A DNA stretch of 64,000 bases. Source: Lachnospiraceae bacterium UBA1748. Lineage in GTDB: Bacteria > Bacillota > Clostridia > Lachnospirales > Lachnospiraceae. The stretch is taken from positions 10,109-74,108 of the forward strand of contig DCHQ01000039.1 in assembly GCA_002314855.1 (NCBI GenBank), read 5' to 3'. The notes below the pieces were generated by a model. That model was not told the origin of the DNA and made no database searches. It saw only the letters and a program-made list of their open reading frames with translations. Positions 52,740 to 61,238 of this stretch are shown here, one piece after another; the stretch's first letter is position 1, and each line of letters starts with the position of its first letter. The translations under genes and the position numbers were made by a program.

Positions 52740-53833
52740 AGACTAAGCCAGCTGCTGATGGCTTTAGAATGCCAGCAGAGTTTGAACAGCATAGAGGAAC
52801 AGTGCTTATCTGGCCTGTGCGACCAGGCTCCTGGACTAATGGAGGGCGAGAGGCACAGGTTACATTTACCGAGATAGCTAGAACTATTGCAAAGAGTGAA
52901 AAGGTTTTTATGCTTTGCGATAAGGATCATCTTCGGCAGGTAGCAGATATTTTTGCGGATGATAAGAATGTATTAGTATATTGCATATCTACCAATGATA
53001 GCTGGGCCAGGGATATAGGACCAACATGTGTTGTCAATAAATATGGCGATGTTAGAGGCATTGACTGGAAATTTAATGCCTGGGGCGGGGACTTTGATGG
53101 TCTTTATGCTGAGTATGAGGATGACGATGCGGCGGCACTAAAAATCTGCGAAAGCATTAATGTTGATTGTTATGATGCAAAGCATTTTGTTCTTGAAGGC
53201 GGTTCGATTCATTCAGATGGAGAGGGCACAGTGCTTGTTACAGAGACCTGCCTGCTTAGTCAGGGCAGAAATCCTCATATGACAAAGCTTGAAATAGAAC
53301 AGGAGCTTAAGGATTATCTTGGGGCCAGAAAGGTTATATGGCTGCCGCGAGGTATCGAAGGCGATGAAACCAATGAACATGTAGATAATGTATGCGCATT
53401 TGTAAGACCTGGAGAGGTAGTACTTGCCTGGACCGATGATGTTAATGACCAGCAGTGGACACCTAGTAACGAGTCCCTAAAGGTTCTAGAAAATGAAACT
53501 GATGCTGAGGGCAGAAAGTTTATTATTCATAAGCTTCCTATTCCTAAGAATCCTGTTCGTATAACAAAGGAAGAACTTGATTCCTTTGTTTTTGAAGATG
53601 GCGAGGATGTCAGAGAAGAAGGGGAGCGTCTTGCTGCCAGCTATGTTAATTTCTATATAACTAATGATGGTATATTGGTACCACAGTTTGGCGATGATAA
53701 TGATGAGGTCGCAATAAAGATTTTAGGTGAGCTTTTCAGCGACAGAACTATTTATCCTATTTATGCCAGACCGATAATTGTGGGTGGTGGAAATATTCAC
53801 TGTATCACACAGCAGATACCCGCCGGCGAGTAA
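52727..53833 (+). CDS. aguA: Agmatine deiminase
   Basis: The 368-residue enzyme of the peptidylarginine-deiminase fold has MPAEFEQHRGTVLIWP at the start, NDSWARDIGPT, LEGGSIHSDGEGT, and the catalytic Cys in GGGNIHCITQQ at the end. It hydrolyses agmatine to N-carbamoylputrescine. The start is GTG at 52727, 6 bases after GAGGA and inside the end of nspC, so translation is coupled. The family start MPAEFEQH follows directly, supporting it. Confidence 0.94.
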   Translation: MQTLKTKPAADGFRMPAEFEQHRGTVLIWPVRPGSWTNGGREAQVTFTEIARTIAKSEKVFMLCDKDHLRQVADIFADDKNVLVYCISTNDSWARDIGPTCVVNKYGDVRGIDWKFNAWGGDFDGLYAEYEDDDAAALKICESINVDCYDAKHFVLEGGSIHSDGEGTVLVTETCLLSQGRNPHMTKLEIEQELKDYLGARKVIWLPRGIEGDETNEHVDNVCAFVRPGEVVLAWTDDVNDQQWTPSNESLKVLENETDAEGRKFIIHKLPIPKNPVRITKEELDSFVFEDGEDVREEGERLAASYVNFYITNDGILVPQFGDDNDEVAIKILGELFSDRTIYPIYARPIIVGGGNIHCITQQIPAGE

Positions 53834-53859
53834 TCGACGAGTGAAAACTAAGAATTAAA

Positions 53860-53887
53860 TTGAAAGTAAGTTCATGGTATGTATAAT
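53860..53887 (+). promoter_or_regulatory. Promoter of the aguB transcript
   Basis: TTGAAA (53860), 16 bases and TATAAT (53882-53887). Transcription would start at about 53894, at the edge of the repeat-bearing leader. Confidence 0.75.
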
Positions 53888-53895
53888 TGTTTTTT

Positions 53896-54001
53896 CGACA
53901 TTTGCGGTATATCTAAGGAGGGAACATATATAAATGAGTTCCCGACATTTGCGGTAGCCGGGAGGGGAATTATTTATATATGCTCCCGACTGAAATAATT
54001 C
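53896..54001 (+). promoter_or_regulatory. Structured aguB leader with a duplicated motif, possible RNA switch
   Basis: The 14-base motif CGACATTTGCGGTA occurs twice (53896-53909 and 53943-53956), each followed by a hairpin: GGGAAC (53920) with GTTCCC (53938), and CGGGAG (53959) with CTCCCG (53983). GAATTATTT (53967) also matches AAATAATTC (53993), interleaved with the second hairpin, so the two form either a pseudoknot or alternative folds. The region ends about 20 bases before the aguB ATG. No known riboswitch class is recognised. Confidence 0.6.
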
Positions 54002-54020
54002 ATAAAGAACGAGGAAGATT

Positions 54021-54890
54021 ATGAGAAATGTTAAGGTTGCAGCAGTTCAGATGAGCTGCCTTGGAACAGTACAGGAGAATATTGCTAAAGCAGAGAAGTT
54101 TGTGCGTGAGGCAGCAGGTAATGGTGCCAATATCATTCTGTTATCGGAGCTTTTTGAGAGACAGTATTTCTGTCAGGAGAGAAGATACGAGTATTATGAC
54201 TTTGCGAAGTCACTAGAGGATAATGATGCAGTTAATCATTTTAAGAGCGTGGCGGGGGAGCTTGGCGTAGTTCTTCCAATAAGCTTTTATGAGAAGGATG
54301 GCAATGTATTATATAATTCCATTGCTATTATCGATGCCGATGGTGAGATTCTTGGAGTATATCGTAAGACTCATATTCCTGATGACCACTTTTATCAGGA
54401 GAAGTTCTACTTTACTCCAGGCGATACAGGATTCAAGGTATGGAATACTAAGTTCGGAAAGATTGGCGTAGGCATATGCTGGGATCAGTGGTTCCCAGAG
54501 ACAGCCAGAAGTATGGCAGTACTTGGCGCAGAGCTCTTATTCTTCCCAACAGCCATAGGAAGTGAGCCTATACTTGATGTTGACTCTAGTGGTCATTGGC
54601 GTAGAGCCATGCAGGGACACGCTGCATCGAACCTTATGCCAGTTATTGCTGCCAATAGGATTGGTACAGAGTCAGTTACTCCATGCAAGGAGAACAGTAT
54701 GCAGTCTAGTAGTCTTAGCTTCTATGGAAGCTCGTTTATCACAGACAATACAGGTGAAATAATTGCTGATGGAAGTCGTGATAAGGAAGAGATTCTTTAT
54801 GCTTCATTTGACCTGGATGCTATGGCTGAGGATAGACTTAGCTGGGGTATTTTTAGAGACAGAAGACCTGAAACATATATTTTAAAATAA
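54021..54890 (+). CDS. aguB: N-carbamoylputrescine amidase
   Basis: The 289-residue nitrilase-superfamily enzyme has the Glu-Lys-Cys triad: Glu in LLSELFERQYFCQ, Lys in YRKTHIPDDHFY, and Cys in GICWDQWFPE. The segment FYQEKFYFTPGDTGF is typical of AguB. It converts N-carbamoylputrescine to putrescine, CO2 and ammonia, finishing the agmatine route begun by AguA. It has its own promoter and leader, although it lies 187 bases after aguA. The ribosome site GAGGAAG is strong. Confidence 0.94.
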   Translation: MRNVKVAAVQMSCLGTVQENIAKAEKFVREAAGNGANIILLSELFERQYFCQERRYEYYDFAKSLEDNDAVNHFKSVAGELGVVLPISFYEKDGNVLYNSIAIIDADGEILGVYRKTHIPDDHFYQEKFYFTPGDTGFKVWNTKFGKIGVGICWDQWFPETARSMAVLGAELLFFPTAIGSEPILDVDSSGHWRRAMQGHAASNLMPVIAANRIGTESVTPCKENSMQSSSLSFYGSSFITDNTGEIIADGSRDKEEILYASFDLDAMAEDRLSWGIFRDRRPETYILK

Positions 54891-54923
54891 GTTTGGTTTT
54901 GTGATAAATAAAATGTTATCTTC

Positions 54924-54962
54924 ATAAAAAAAGCCGTTTCCTTTATCGGGAAACGGCTTTTG
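54924..54962. terminator. Bidirectional terminator between aguB and the permease gene
   Basis: AAAGCCGTTTCC (54930-54941) pairs with GGAAACGGCTTT (54949-54960). The plus side has TTTTG after it, and the minus side has a run of seven T. Confidence 0.9.
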
Positions 54963-54979
54963 TGTTACCAGATTAACTA

Positions 54980-56371
54980 CTACTTATCCTTAGGAAGCAG
55001 GATATTTAATAATATTGCAACCATAGCTGCTGGAACGATACCAGAGCCACCAAATACAAGCTTGATAAGTTCTGGAGCGTGAGCAAGGATACCAGCGTTA
55101 GAACCCATTCCGTATCCAACACCAAGTGCTACGGATACAATGGAAAGATTACGTCCAGTAAGTGGAGTTTTTGTAATAAGCTGAATACCACTTACGACAA
55201 TGGATGAAAACATCATTACTGCAGCGCCGCCAAGAACAGCCTGAGGCATAATAGATACAAGAGCACCAAGCTTAGGACAAAGTCCGCATAATACAAGGAA
55301 GATAGCTCCTGTTGCAAGTGCATATCGGTTAACAACCTTGGTCATAGCTACAAGGCCTACGTTCTGGCTAAATGAAGTATTAGGAAGAACACCAAATAAA
55401 GCAGCAAAGCTTGATCCAAGACCATCACAAATAACTCCACCAGATAATTCCTTATCAGTAGCTTCTCGGCCAAGACCACCTTCCATAACTCCGGAAATAT
55501 CACCAACTGTTTCAACGGCAGTTACTACGAACATAATAAGTACTGGTATGATAGCACGAAGGTCAAATACAGGCTTTACTGGAAGAATACGAGGTATTTC
55601 GAACCATGCTGCGTTAGCTACTTTATCCCAGTTTAAAACCCAGCTTTTAGTATACTCAACGCCTTCAGCATCAACGCCGGTAGTAGGAAGAACAAGCCCC
55701 ATAATAATAGCAGCTATATATCCGAATATAATACCAATCAGAATAGAAGAAGAACTTGCGAATCCTTTAGTAGCATGCTTGAAAATAAGAATCATAACTA
55801 ATACAAAGAGTGCAAGGAGTATATTTTCCATGGAACCAAAGTCCTTAGCGTTGTTACCACCACCAAAAGAGTTGATACCAACAGATATAAGGCTAAGACC
55901 GATTGAAAGAACAACTGTACCTGTTACTACTGAAGGGAAGAACTTACGAAGAGGTTTTAAAAAGAAACCAAGAATTCCTTCAAATATACCACCGATAATA
56001 GAAGCACCCATAATGGCACCATAGGCAATAACACCACCGCCCATTATCTGGCTTACGCTATTAAATACTCCTATGAATCCCGATGAAGTACCCATGATGA
56101 TAGGAACCTTTCCACCAACAGGACCAAGAGTAAATAACTGAATTAAGGTTACGATACCTGCAATAAGCATTGCGTTTTGTAAAAGCGATAATTGGAGCGT
56201 ACCAAATTCATTGCTTGCAAGGCCACATGTACCAGTGATGATAATAAGTGGTGTAAGGTTACCAACAAACATAGCAAGTACATGCTGTAGACCAAGAGGT
56301 ATTGCCTGCGAGAGAGGCAATTTTCCATCAAGCTCAAATGCTTCTTTTGATAATTCAAATTTGTTTTTCAT
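54980..56371 (-). CDS. NCS2 family purine (xanthine/uracil) permease
   Basis: The 463-residue protein has about 14 transmembrane helices and NCS2 features: VETVGDISG with the substrate-binding Glu (about residues 277-285), and PNTSFSQNVGLVAMTKV and GVGYGMGSN in the second half. It imports a purine such as xanthine, hypoxanthine or urate, or uracil, with H+ or Na+. It lies 51 bases downstream of the molybdenum hydroxylase large-subunit gene on the same strand, which favours a purine as substrate. Its stop is TAG 54980-54982. Confidence 0.92.
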   Translation of the reverse strand: MKNKFELSKEAFELDGKLPLSQAIPLGLQHVLAMFVGNLTPLIIITGTCGLASNEFGTLQLSLLQNAMLIAGIVTLIQLFTLGPVGGKVPIIMGTSSGFIGVFNSVSQIMGGGVIAYGAIMGASIIGGIFEGILGFFLKPLRKFFPSVVTGTVVLSIGLSLISVGINSFGGGNNAKDFGSMENILLALFVLVMILIFKHATKGFASSSSILIGIIFGYIAAIIMGLVLPTTGVDAEGVEYTKSWVLNWDKVANAAWFEIPRILPVKPVFDLRAIIPVLIMFVVTAVETVGDISGVMEGGLGREATDKELSGGVICDGLGSSFAALFGVLPNTSFSQNVGLVAMTKVVNRYALATGAIFLVLCGLCPKLGALVSIMPQAVLGGAAVMMFSSIVVSGIQLITKTPLTGRNLSIVSVALGVGYGMGSNAGILAHAPELIKLVFGGSGIVPAAMVAILLNILLPKDK

Positions 56372-56422
56372 TTGTTCTTTCTTTTGTTCCTTTCTTATTT
56401 TTAATTATTAATTTTTTTGTTA

Positions 56423-58726
56423 CTAATTTTCATTGTCCTCAGGTTTGGACATAGCAATCTGTTCTGGAGTGATTGGAAGTTCTCTGTGCCATACACCAGT
56501 AGCTCGATATATTGCATGAGCAAGTGCTGGTGCAGGAGTATTGATAACTATTTCACCAATCGACTTAGCACCAAATGGTCCAGTAGGTTCAAAGCTATGC
56601 TCAAACTCAACCTTTAAATGGCCCATATCAAGTCTTGTTGGCAGCTTATATTGCATAAGCGAAGCTTCAATAGGCTTACCACGTCTGTCATTACTTACGT
56701 TTTCGTATAAGGTGTGGCCAATACCCTGAACGATACCTCCCTCAGCCTGAATTCGGGCTAGAGCAGGATTAATAGGAATACCACAGTCAACAACAGCCAT
56801 GTAGTCAAGGATTGTAACTTCACCAGTAAGTTTATCAAGCTCGATTTCTACCATACCTACCATATATGGAGGAGGAGAAACAGGAGAAGAGTGAGATACT
56901 GATGCTTCAGCATTCTTCTCAGTATTAACCTGAGTCTTATAACCTATTTCAGATAAAGTTACAGACTGCTCAGTATTAATTCGGCGTATGCGGCCTTTTT
57001 CAAATATCATTTCTTCTTTGTCACAGCCCAGCATATCAGCAGCTATTCCACACATCTTGCCTCTAAGCTCCATGCAGGCCTTTTCTACAGCTTTACCAGT
57101 GATGTAAGTTGTAGATGAAGCATATGAACCGGAATCATATGGAGATGCATCTGTATCAGCACCGAAAACAGAAACGTCATCGACGCTACAGTCCATACAC
57201 TCGGCAACCATCTGAGCCAGGATAGTATCACATCCAGTACCCATATCAGCTGCACCAATAATAAGGTTATATGTACCATCTTCAATAAGCTTTACTGTGG
57301 CTGAACCAACGTCTACGTTGGAAATACATGATCCCTGCATGGCCATGGCAACACCGGCTGTACGAACCTTGCCATTACCCATATCACGTACAGGATACTT
57401 TTCATCCCATCCAAACATTTCCTTGCAATGATCAAGACACTTATCAAGAGCGCAGGCGCTAGCAATTTCATTGTAGTAGGCTGGCATAACCATGCCTTCT
57501 TTAAGCATGTTTTTGTTTCGGATCTCAGTAGGATCCATATGTAGCTTTTCAGCCAGTTCATTAACAGTGGTTTCCAAAGCGAAGATTCCCTGGGTAGCAC
57601 CATATCCACGATATGCTCCTGCTGCCATAGTGTTGGAATACACCACATCATAATCGAATCTAAAAGCTTCGAGGCTTCCTGTGTACATAGGGATTGACTT
57701 ATGACCAGACAGTCCTACAGTTGTTGGACCATGTTCACCGTATGCACCGCTGTTAGATAATGTATATAAATCAAGGGCTCTGATCTTTCCATCTTTGCTG
57801 GCACCAAGCTTTAAACGAACCTGCATTTCATGACGAGGGGAGCCTGCTATTTGGGATTCTTCTCTTGAGAAGATAATCATGGCTGGTCTTCCAGTTTTCA
57901 TAGTTACAAAAGCAGGATAAACTTCACTTACAGCTGTCTGCTTAGCACCAAAGCCGCCACCTATACGAGGCTTTTCTACACGAATTCTATTTTTAGGAAT
58001 TCCAAGTGCGTGAGAAAGGATACGACGTACATGGAATACTATCTGAGTTGAAGATATAACGTGAAGACGTCCATATCGGTCCAGTGAGGTATATGTTCTG
58101 AAGGTTTCCATCATAGCCTGGTTAAAGGCTTTTGTATGATAAGTACGTTCAAGAACTATATCGCAGTCAGCCATTATGGCATCAACATCACCATGAGATG
58201 ACTGCTCGCTGGCTACAAGATTTCTTTTATTGCTGCCGCCAACCTCGCAAGGAGCTACCCAGTTATCCTCAGGATGAACAAGTATTGGATTATCCTTGGC
58301 AGTTCTAAAATCGAGAACAGCATCAAGAACTTCATATTCAACCTTAATAAGTGATAAAGCCTTGTTAGCAGCTTTTTCTGTTTCAGCAGCTACAATTGCA
58401 ACAACATCGCCTGCGAACCTTACGTGTCTGTCGATAATAAGTCGATCATAAGGTGATGGCTCAGGATAGGTCTGACCTGCATTGGTAAATCTATAGTTTG
58501 GGACATCTTCCCATGTAAATACATCTACAACACCAGGCACAAGCTTGGCTGTTTTGGTATTAATTGTTGTTACGATAGCATTGGCATGCGGACTTCTAAG
58601 AAGCTTAACTACTAAAGCATCAGAAGGAGCGATATCCTCTGTATAAACAGGCTTACCAAGAAGTAACTGCATGGCATCTTTTTTTCGGACTGATTTATTG
58701 ATTGCTTTATAATCTTTATGTTCCAT
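56423..58726 (-). CDS. xdhA: Molybdopterin-binding subunit of a xanthine dehydrogenase-type hydroxylase
   Basis: The 767-residue product has the large-subunit layout: an N-terminal alpha/beta hammerhead domain (about residues 15-125, PVYTEDIAPSDAL) and a catalytic domain with IGGGFGAKQ (molybdopterin contact). ACAL, GAADMGTG and a C-terminal FGAKSIGE follow, the last ending in the catalytic Glu, with a final PITPEQI. It hydroxylates an N-heterocycle, probably xanthine or another purine, and the substrate residues cannot be read by eye. The ribosome site is AAGGAGGAG. It follows the 2Fe-2S subunit gene by 10 bases. Confidence 0.9.
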   Translation of the reverse strand: MEHKDYKAINKSVRKKDAMQLLLGKPVYTEDIAPSDALVVKLLRSPHANAIVTTINTKTAKLVPGVVDVFTWEDVPNYRFTNAGQTYPEPSPYDRLIIDRHVRFAGDVVAIVAAETEKAANKALSLIKVEYEVLDAVLDFRTAKDNPILVHPEDNWVAPCEVGGSNKRNLVASEQSSHGDVDAIMADCDIVLERTYHTKAFNQAMMETFRTYTSLDRYGRLHVISSTQIVFHVRRILSHALGIPKNRIRVEKPRIGGGFGAKQTAVSEVYPAFVTMKTGRPAMIIFSREESQIAGSPRHEMQVRLKLGASKDGKIRALDLYTLSNSGAYGEHGPTTVGLSGHKSIPMYTGSLEAFRFDYDVVYSNTMAAGAYRGYGATQGIFALETTVNELAEKLHMDPTEIRNKNMLKEGMVMPAYYNEIASACALDKCLDHCKEMFGWDEKYPVRDMGNGKVRTAGVAMAMQGSCISNVDVGSATVKLIEDGTYNLIIGAADMGTGCDTILAQMVAECMDCSVDDVSVFGADTDASPYDSGSYASSTTYITGKAVEKACMELRGKMCGIAADMLGCDKEEMIFEKGRIRRINTEQSVTLSEIGYKTQVNTEKNAEASVSHSSPVSPPPYMVGMVEIELDKLTGEVTILDYMAVVDCGIPINPALARIQAEGGIVQGIGHTLYENVSNDRRGKPIEASLMQYKLPTRLDMGHLKVEFEHSFEPTGPFGAKSIGEIVINTPAPALAHAIYRATGVWHRELPITPEQIAMSKPEDNEN

Positions 58727-58736
58727 GAGCTCCTCC

Positions 58737-59195
58737 TTACTGTTTTCTACTATCTAAATAGGCACGTATGCCACGAAGCTGTCCTTCATATCCACTACAT
58801 CTGCATAAATTACCAGCAAGGAATGCACGTATTTCATCGTCTGTAGGATCAGGATTTTCACGAAGGAGAGCGATAGTGTTCATTACAAATCCAGGATTAC
58901 AAAAACCACACTGGTCAGCTCCCTGATCAGCAATGAAGCCCACAAAAGATGAAGCTTCTTCCTGAAGCCCTTCTAATGTTTTGACTTCATGTCCATCAGC
59001 TCTGGCTGCAAGCATAGAGCATGACAGTACTGGTGTGTCATCCATAAGGACTGTACATAAACCGCAGTTGGAAGTTTCACAACCGCGTTTTACGCTGTAG
59101 CAGTTGTGATTACGTACAAAGTCGATGAGAAGTAAATCAGGATCGATTTGCTCAGTAATCATTTTTCCATTTAATTTAATCTTTATTTCTATCAT
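58737..59195 (-). CDS. xdhC: 2Fe-2S subunit of the molybdenum hydroxylase
   Basis: The 152-residue protein has an N-terminal ferredoxin-like 2Fe-2S domain (CETSNCGLCTVLMDDTPVLSC, Cys positions in the 40s to 60s) and a C-terminal helical 2Fe-2S domain (CGFCNPGF and CRCSGY). It carries electrons from the Mo site to FAD. I chose the ATG at 59195 with GGGAGG 7 bases upstream; a longer frame from 59222 lies inside the FAD-subunit gene. Its ATG overlaps the TGA stop of that gene. Confidence 0.93.
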   Translation of the reverse strand: MIEIKIKLNGKMITEQIDPDLLLIDFVRNHNCYSVKRGCETSNCGLCTVLMDDTPVLSCSMLAARADGHEVKTLEGLQEEASSFVGFIADQGADQCGFCNPGFVMNTIALLRENPDPTDDEIRAFLAGNLCRCSGYEGQLRGIRAYLDSRKQ

Positions 59196-59983
59196 TCCAA
59201 ACCTCCCATTTCCATGAGGCATCGGTAGGTTAGTACCTCTATTAAGTGTGTACGATATTCGCCGCTTGCTCTGCTGTTACTAAAAGCAGGAGTATTGTCA
59301 GCTGCGAACCTTGCAAAGGCCTTGGCTGATTCTTCGTTTATTCCACCAGCTAATATATTGTCAGCATCAATCGTAAGTACTGCTTTATTAGGTCTAGCAC
59401 CAACAGCAAGCTGATATTTGCCATTAATCATAGAAAGCGCACAGGCAATAACAGGGAAGTCAGTTCTCTGAGCACGCGATGCTTTATATATGTATTTTCC
59501 TGGAGTTTTTTTGACAATAAGGCGAACAAGTATATCTTTGTCATAATCCATCTTGGCAAAGTCTTTTAATGGGATGAGTCCACCTTTATATAACTGTACA
59601 TAGCTATCCATAGCCATAAACATTGTAAGAACATCAGAAAAACCGAATCGGCTCCAGATACTACCACCTACGGTAGCCATATTTCTGAACTGGACGCCTA
59701 CGATATCTTTAACAGAACTACGAATTGCGTCATTAGTAAAAGAATTGAGGCCAGCATGATTTTCTAGTTGACGAAGAGTAACCATGGCACCAATAGAGAA
59801 TTCATCATCAGACTCTTCAATGGTATCTAGACCAAGGTTGCATAGATCAATGGCTGTACTGATATTTTTGTTTCCCATTTTTAACCAGAGCATACCGCCG
59901 ATAATGCAGTTGTTCTTATTCTGGTTAAGTTCATAGGCTTCATCTAGAGACAGGACCTTAACATATTTTTGAATCGTAACCAT
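59192..59983 (-). CDS. xdhB: FAD-binding subunit of the molybdenum hydroxylase
   Basis: The 263-residue protein has the FAD-binding type 2 domain (NNCIIGGMLWLKMGN in place of the usual GGT/GGS phosphate loop, and VGGSIWSRFGFSDV) and a C-terminal CO dehydrogenase flavoprotein-like domain. It accepts electrons from the iron-sulfur subunit and passes them to NAD+ or another acceptor. It is the first gene of the operon (order FAD, 2Fe-2S, Mo, permease). The ribosome site is GGGAG. Its stop TGA is followed at once by an in-frame TAG and overlaps the next start in ATGA. Confidence 0.9.
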   Translation of the reverse strand: MVTIQKYVKVLSLDEAYELNQNKNNCIIGGMLWLKMGNKNISTAIDLCNLGLDTIEESDDEFSIGAMVTLRQLENHAGLNSFTNDAIRSSVKDIVGVQFRNMATVGGSIWSRFGFSDVLTMFMAMDSYVQLYKGGLIPLKDFAKMDYDKDILVRLIVKKTPGKYIYKASRAQRTDFPVIACALSMINGKYQLAVGARPNKAVLTIDADNILAGGINEESAKAFARFAADNTPAFSNSRASGEYRTHLIEVLTYRCLMEMGGLE

Positions 59984-60044
59984 TAATATCTCCCAATAAA
60001 TAATTATTAAGTAATAATACCTAGTTCTATATTATCAATGCTGC

Positions 60045-60073
60045 TTGTCTTTGGAAACAATATTTGTTATAAT
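60045..60073 (+). promoter_or_regulatory. Promoter of the uptake-regulator operon
   Basis: TTGTCT (60045), 17 bases and TATAAT (60068-60073), divergent from the hydroxylase operon across a gap of about 130 bases. This gap could hold a shared operator for the ModE-like regulator, but none is evident. Confidence 0.75.
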
Positions 60074-60110
60074 GCGTTATTGTTTTTAAAGTACAACGAA
60101 GGAGATATAT

Positions 60111-61238
60111 ATGAAAAAGTATTATGTATTATTAATGACAGCAATGATGCTTTCTTTAGCAGCATGTACTGGCAACGCTGAAACTGTATCTGAGAATTCT
60201 GATTCAGAGATAGTTGAAGCCAGCGAGACAGTATCTGATGAGGATACAGAAGAAGTAGAGGCTGAGGAAACAGAAGAGACAGTAGAAGAAGCTATTGATT
60301 ATACAATACAGTATCCAATCGCTATTACTGATCAGGCTGGAAGAGAAGTGACTATTGAAAGTGAGCCACAGAAAATAGTTAGTGGTTACTATATTTCATC
60401 AAGTATGCTTATTGCACTTGGTATTGAAGATAAGCTTGTAGGTATTGAGGCTAAGGCTGATAAGCGTCCTATATATAAGCTTAGTGCCGAGGAATTAATT
60501 GATTTACCAAGTGTAGGTTCTGCTAAGGAATTTGATCTTGAGGGATGTATAGCTCTTGAGCCAGATCTTGTTATCCTACCAATGAAGCTTAAGGATGCTG
60601 CAGCTACTATGGAAGAGCTTGGTATTCCAGTAGTTCTTGTTAATCCAGAGAATCAGGATTTATTATTAGAGATGGCTGACATCATTGCTACTGCAACTAA
60701 CACAGTAGAGAAGGAAGAGGAGTTAGTTGCTTACATCGACGAGCAGATGTCACTTCTTAGTGAGACAAGAGATGAAGTTGCTGGTGCTGGTATTGAGACA
60801 GCTTCTGTATATCTTGCAGGTAACTCTGATTTCTTATCAACAGCTGGTAATGGAATGTATCAGACAGATCTTATAGCACTTGCTGGTGGTTATAATGTGG
60901 CTAGTGAGATTGAGGATTCATATTGGGTAGATATAAGCTACGAGCAGGTATTGGCATGGGATCCAGAATATATTATTCTTACATCAGATGCTGATTATAC
61001 TGTTGAAGATGTACTTAATAATGAAAATCTTGTATCATGTAAGGCAGTAGTAAATGGCAATGTATATCAGATGCCATCGAAGGCAGAAGCATGGGATAGC
61101 CCAGTCCCAAGTGGTGTTTTAGGAGCGGTATGGCTTGCTAATACACTTTATCCTGATTATGTATCAGATGATGAATATAACGATATTGTTGAGGAGTACT
61201 ATGAAACATTCTACGGTTTCAGTTACAACGAAAACTAA
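60111..61238 (+). CDS. Solute-binding lipoprotein of the Fe-siderophore/B12/molybdate fold
   Basis: The 375-residue product has a lipoprotein signal ending in LAAC (Cys20), a Glu-rich spacer (about residues 25-65), and a class III binding-protein fold: AITDQAGREVTI, then KIVSGYY at the start of the first lobe. Such proteins deliver iron chelates, cobalamin or, in the MolA type, molybdate or tungstate. The permease, ATPase and ModE-like genes that follow argue for molybdate or tungstate here. It has an AAGGAGA ribosome site and overlaps the permease start. Confidence 0.87.
   Translation: MKKYYVLLMTAMMLSLAACTGNAETVSENSDSEIVEASETVSDEDTEEVEAEETEETVEEAIDYTIQYPIAITDQAGREVTIESEPQKIVSGYYISSSMLIALGIEDKLVGIEAKADKRPIYKLSAEELIDLPSVGSAKEFDLEGCIALEPDLVILPMKLKDAAATMEELGIPVVLVNPENQDLLLEMADIIATATNTVEKEEELVAYIDEQMSLLSETRDEVAGAGIETASVYLAGNSDFLSTAGNGMYQTDLIALAGGYNVASEIEDSYWVDISYEQVLAWDPEYIILTSDADYTVEDVLNNENLVSCKAVVNGNVYQMPSKAEAWDSPVPSGVLGAVWLANTLYPDYVSDDEYNDIVEEYYETFYGFSYNEN

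Noticed and set aside
53890..54001. preQ1, SAM or lysine riboswitch before aguB
   Set aside because: None of the conserved core sequences of these classes is present; the repeats do not match a class I know.
55338..56024. 228-codon plus-strand open frame inside the permease gene
   Set aside because: It is antisense to a well-supported NCS2 permease, with no ribosome site and a Pro/Ile/Thr-rich composition typical of a shadow frame.
59192..59195. Reassigned TGA codon (as Trp) in this genome
   Set aside because: TGA stops at the ATGA overlaps here and at 62191-62193 end proteins at the family-typical lengths. Only the GGDEF gene has an internal TGA, so reassignment is not supported.
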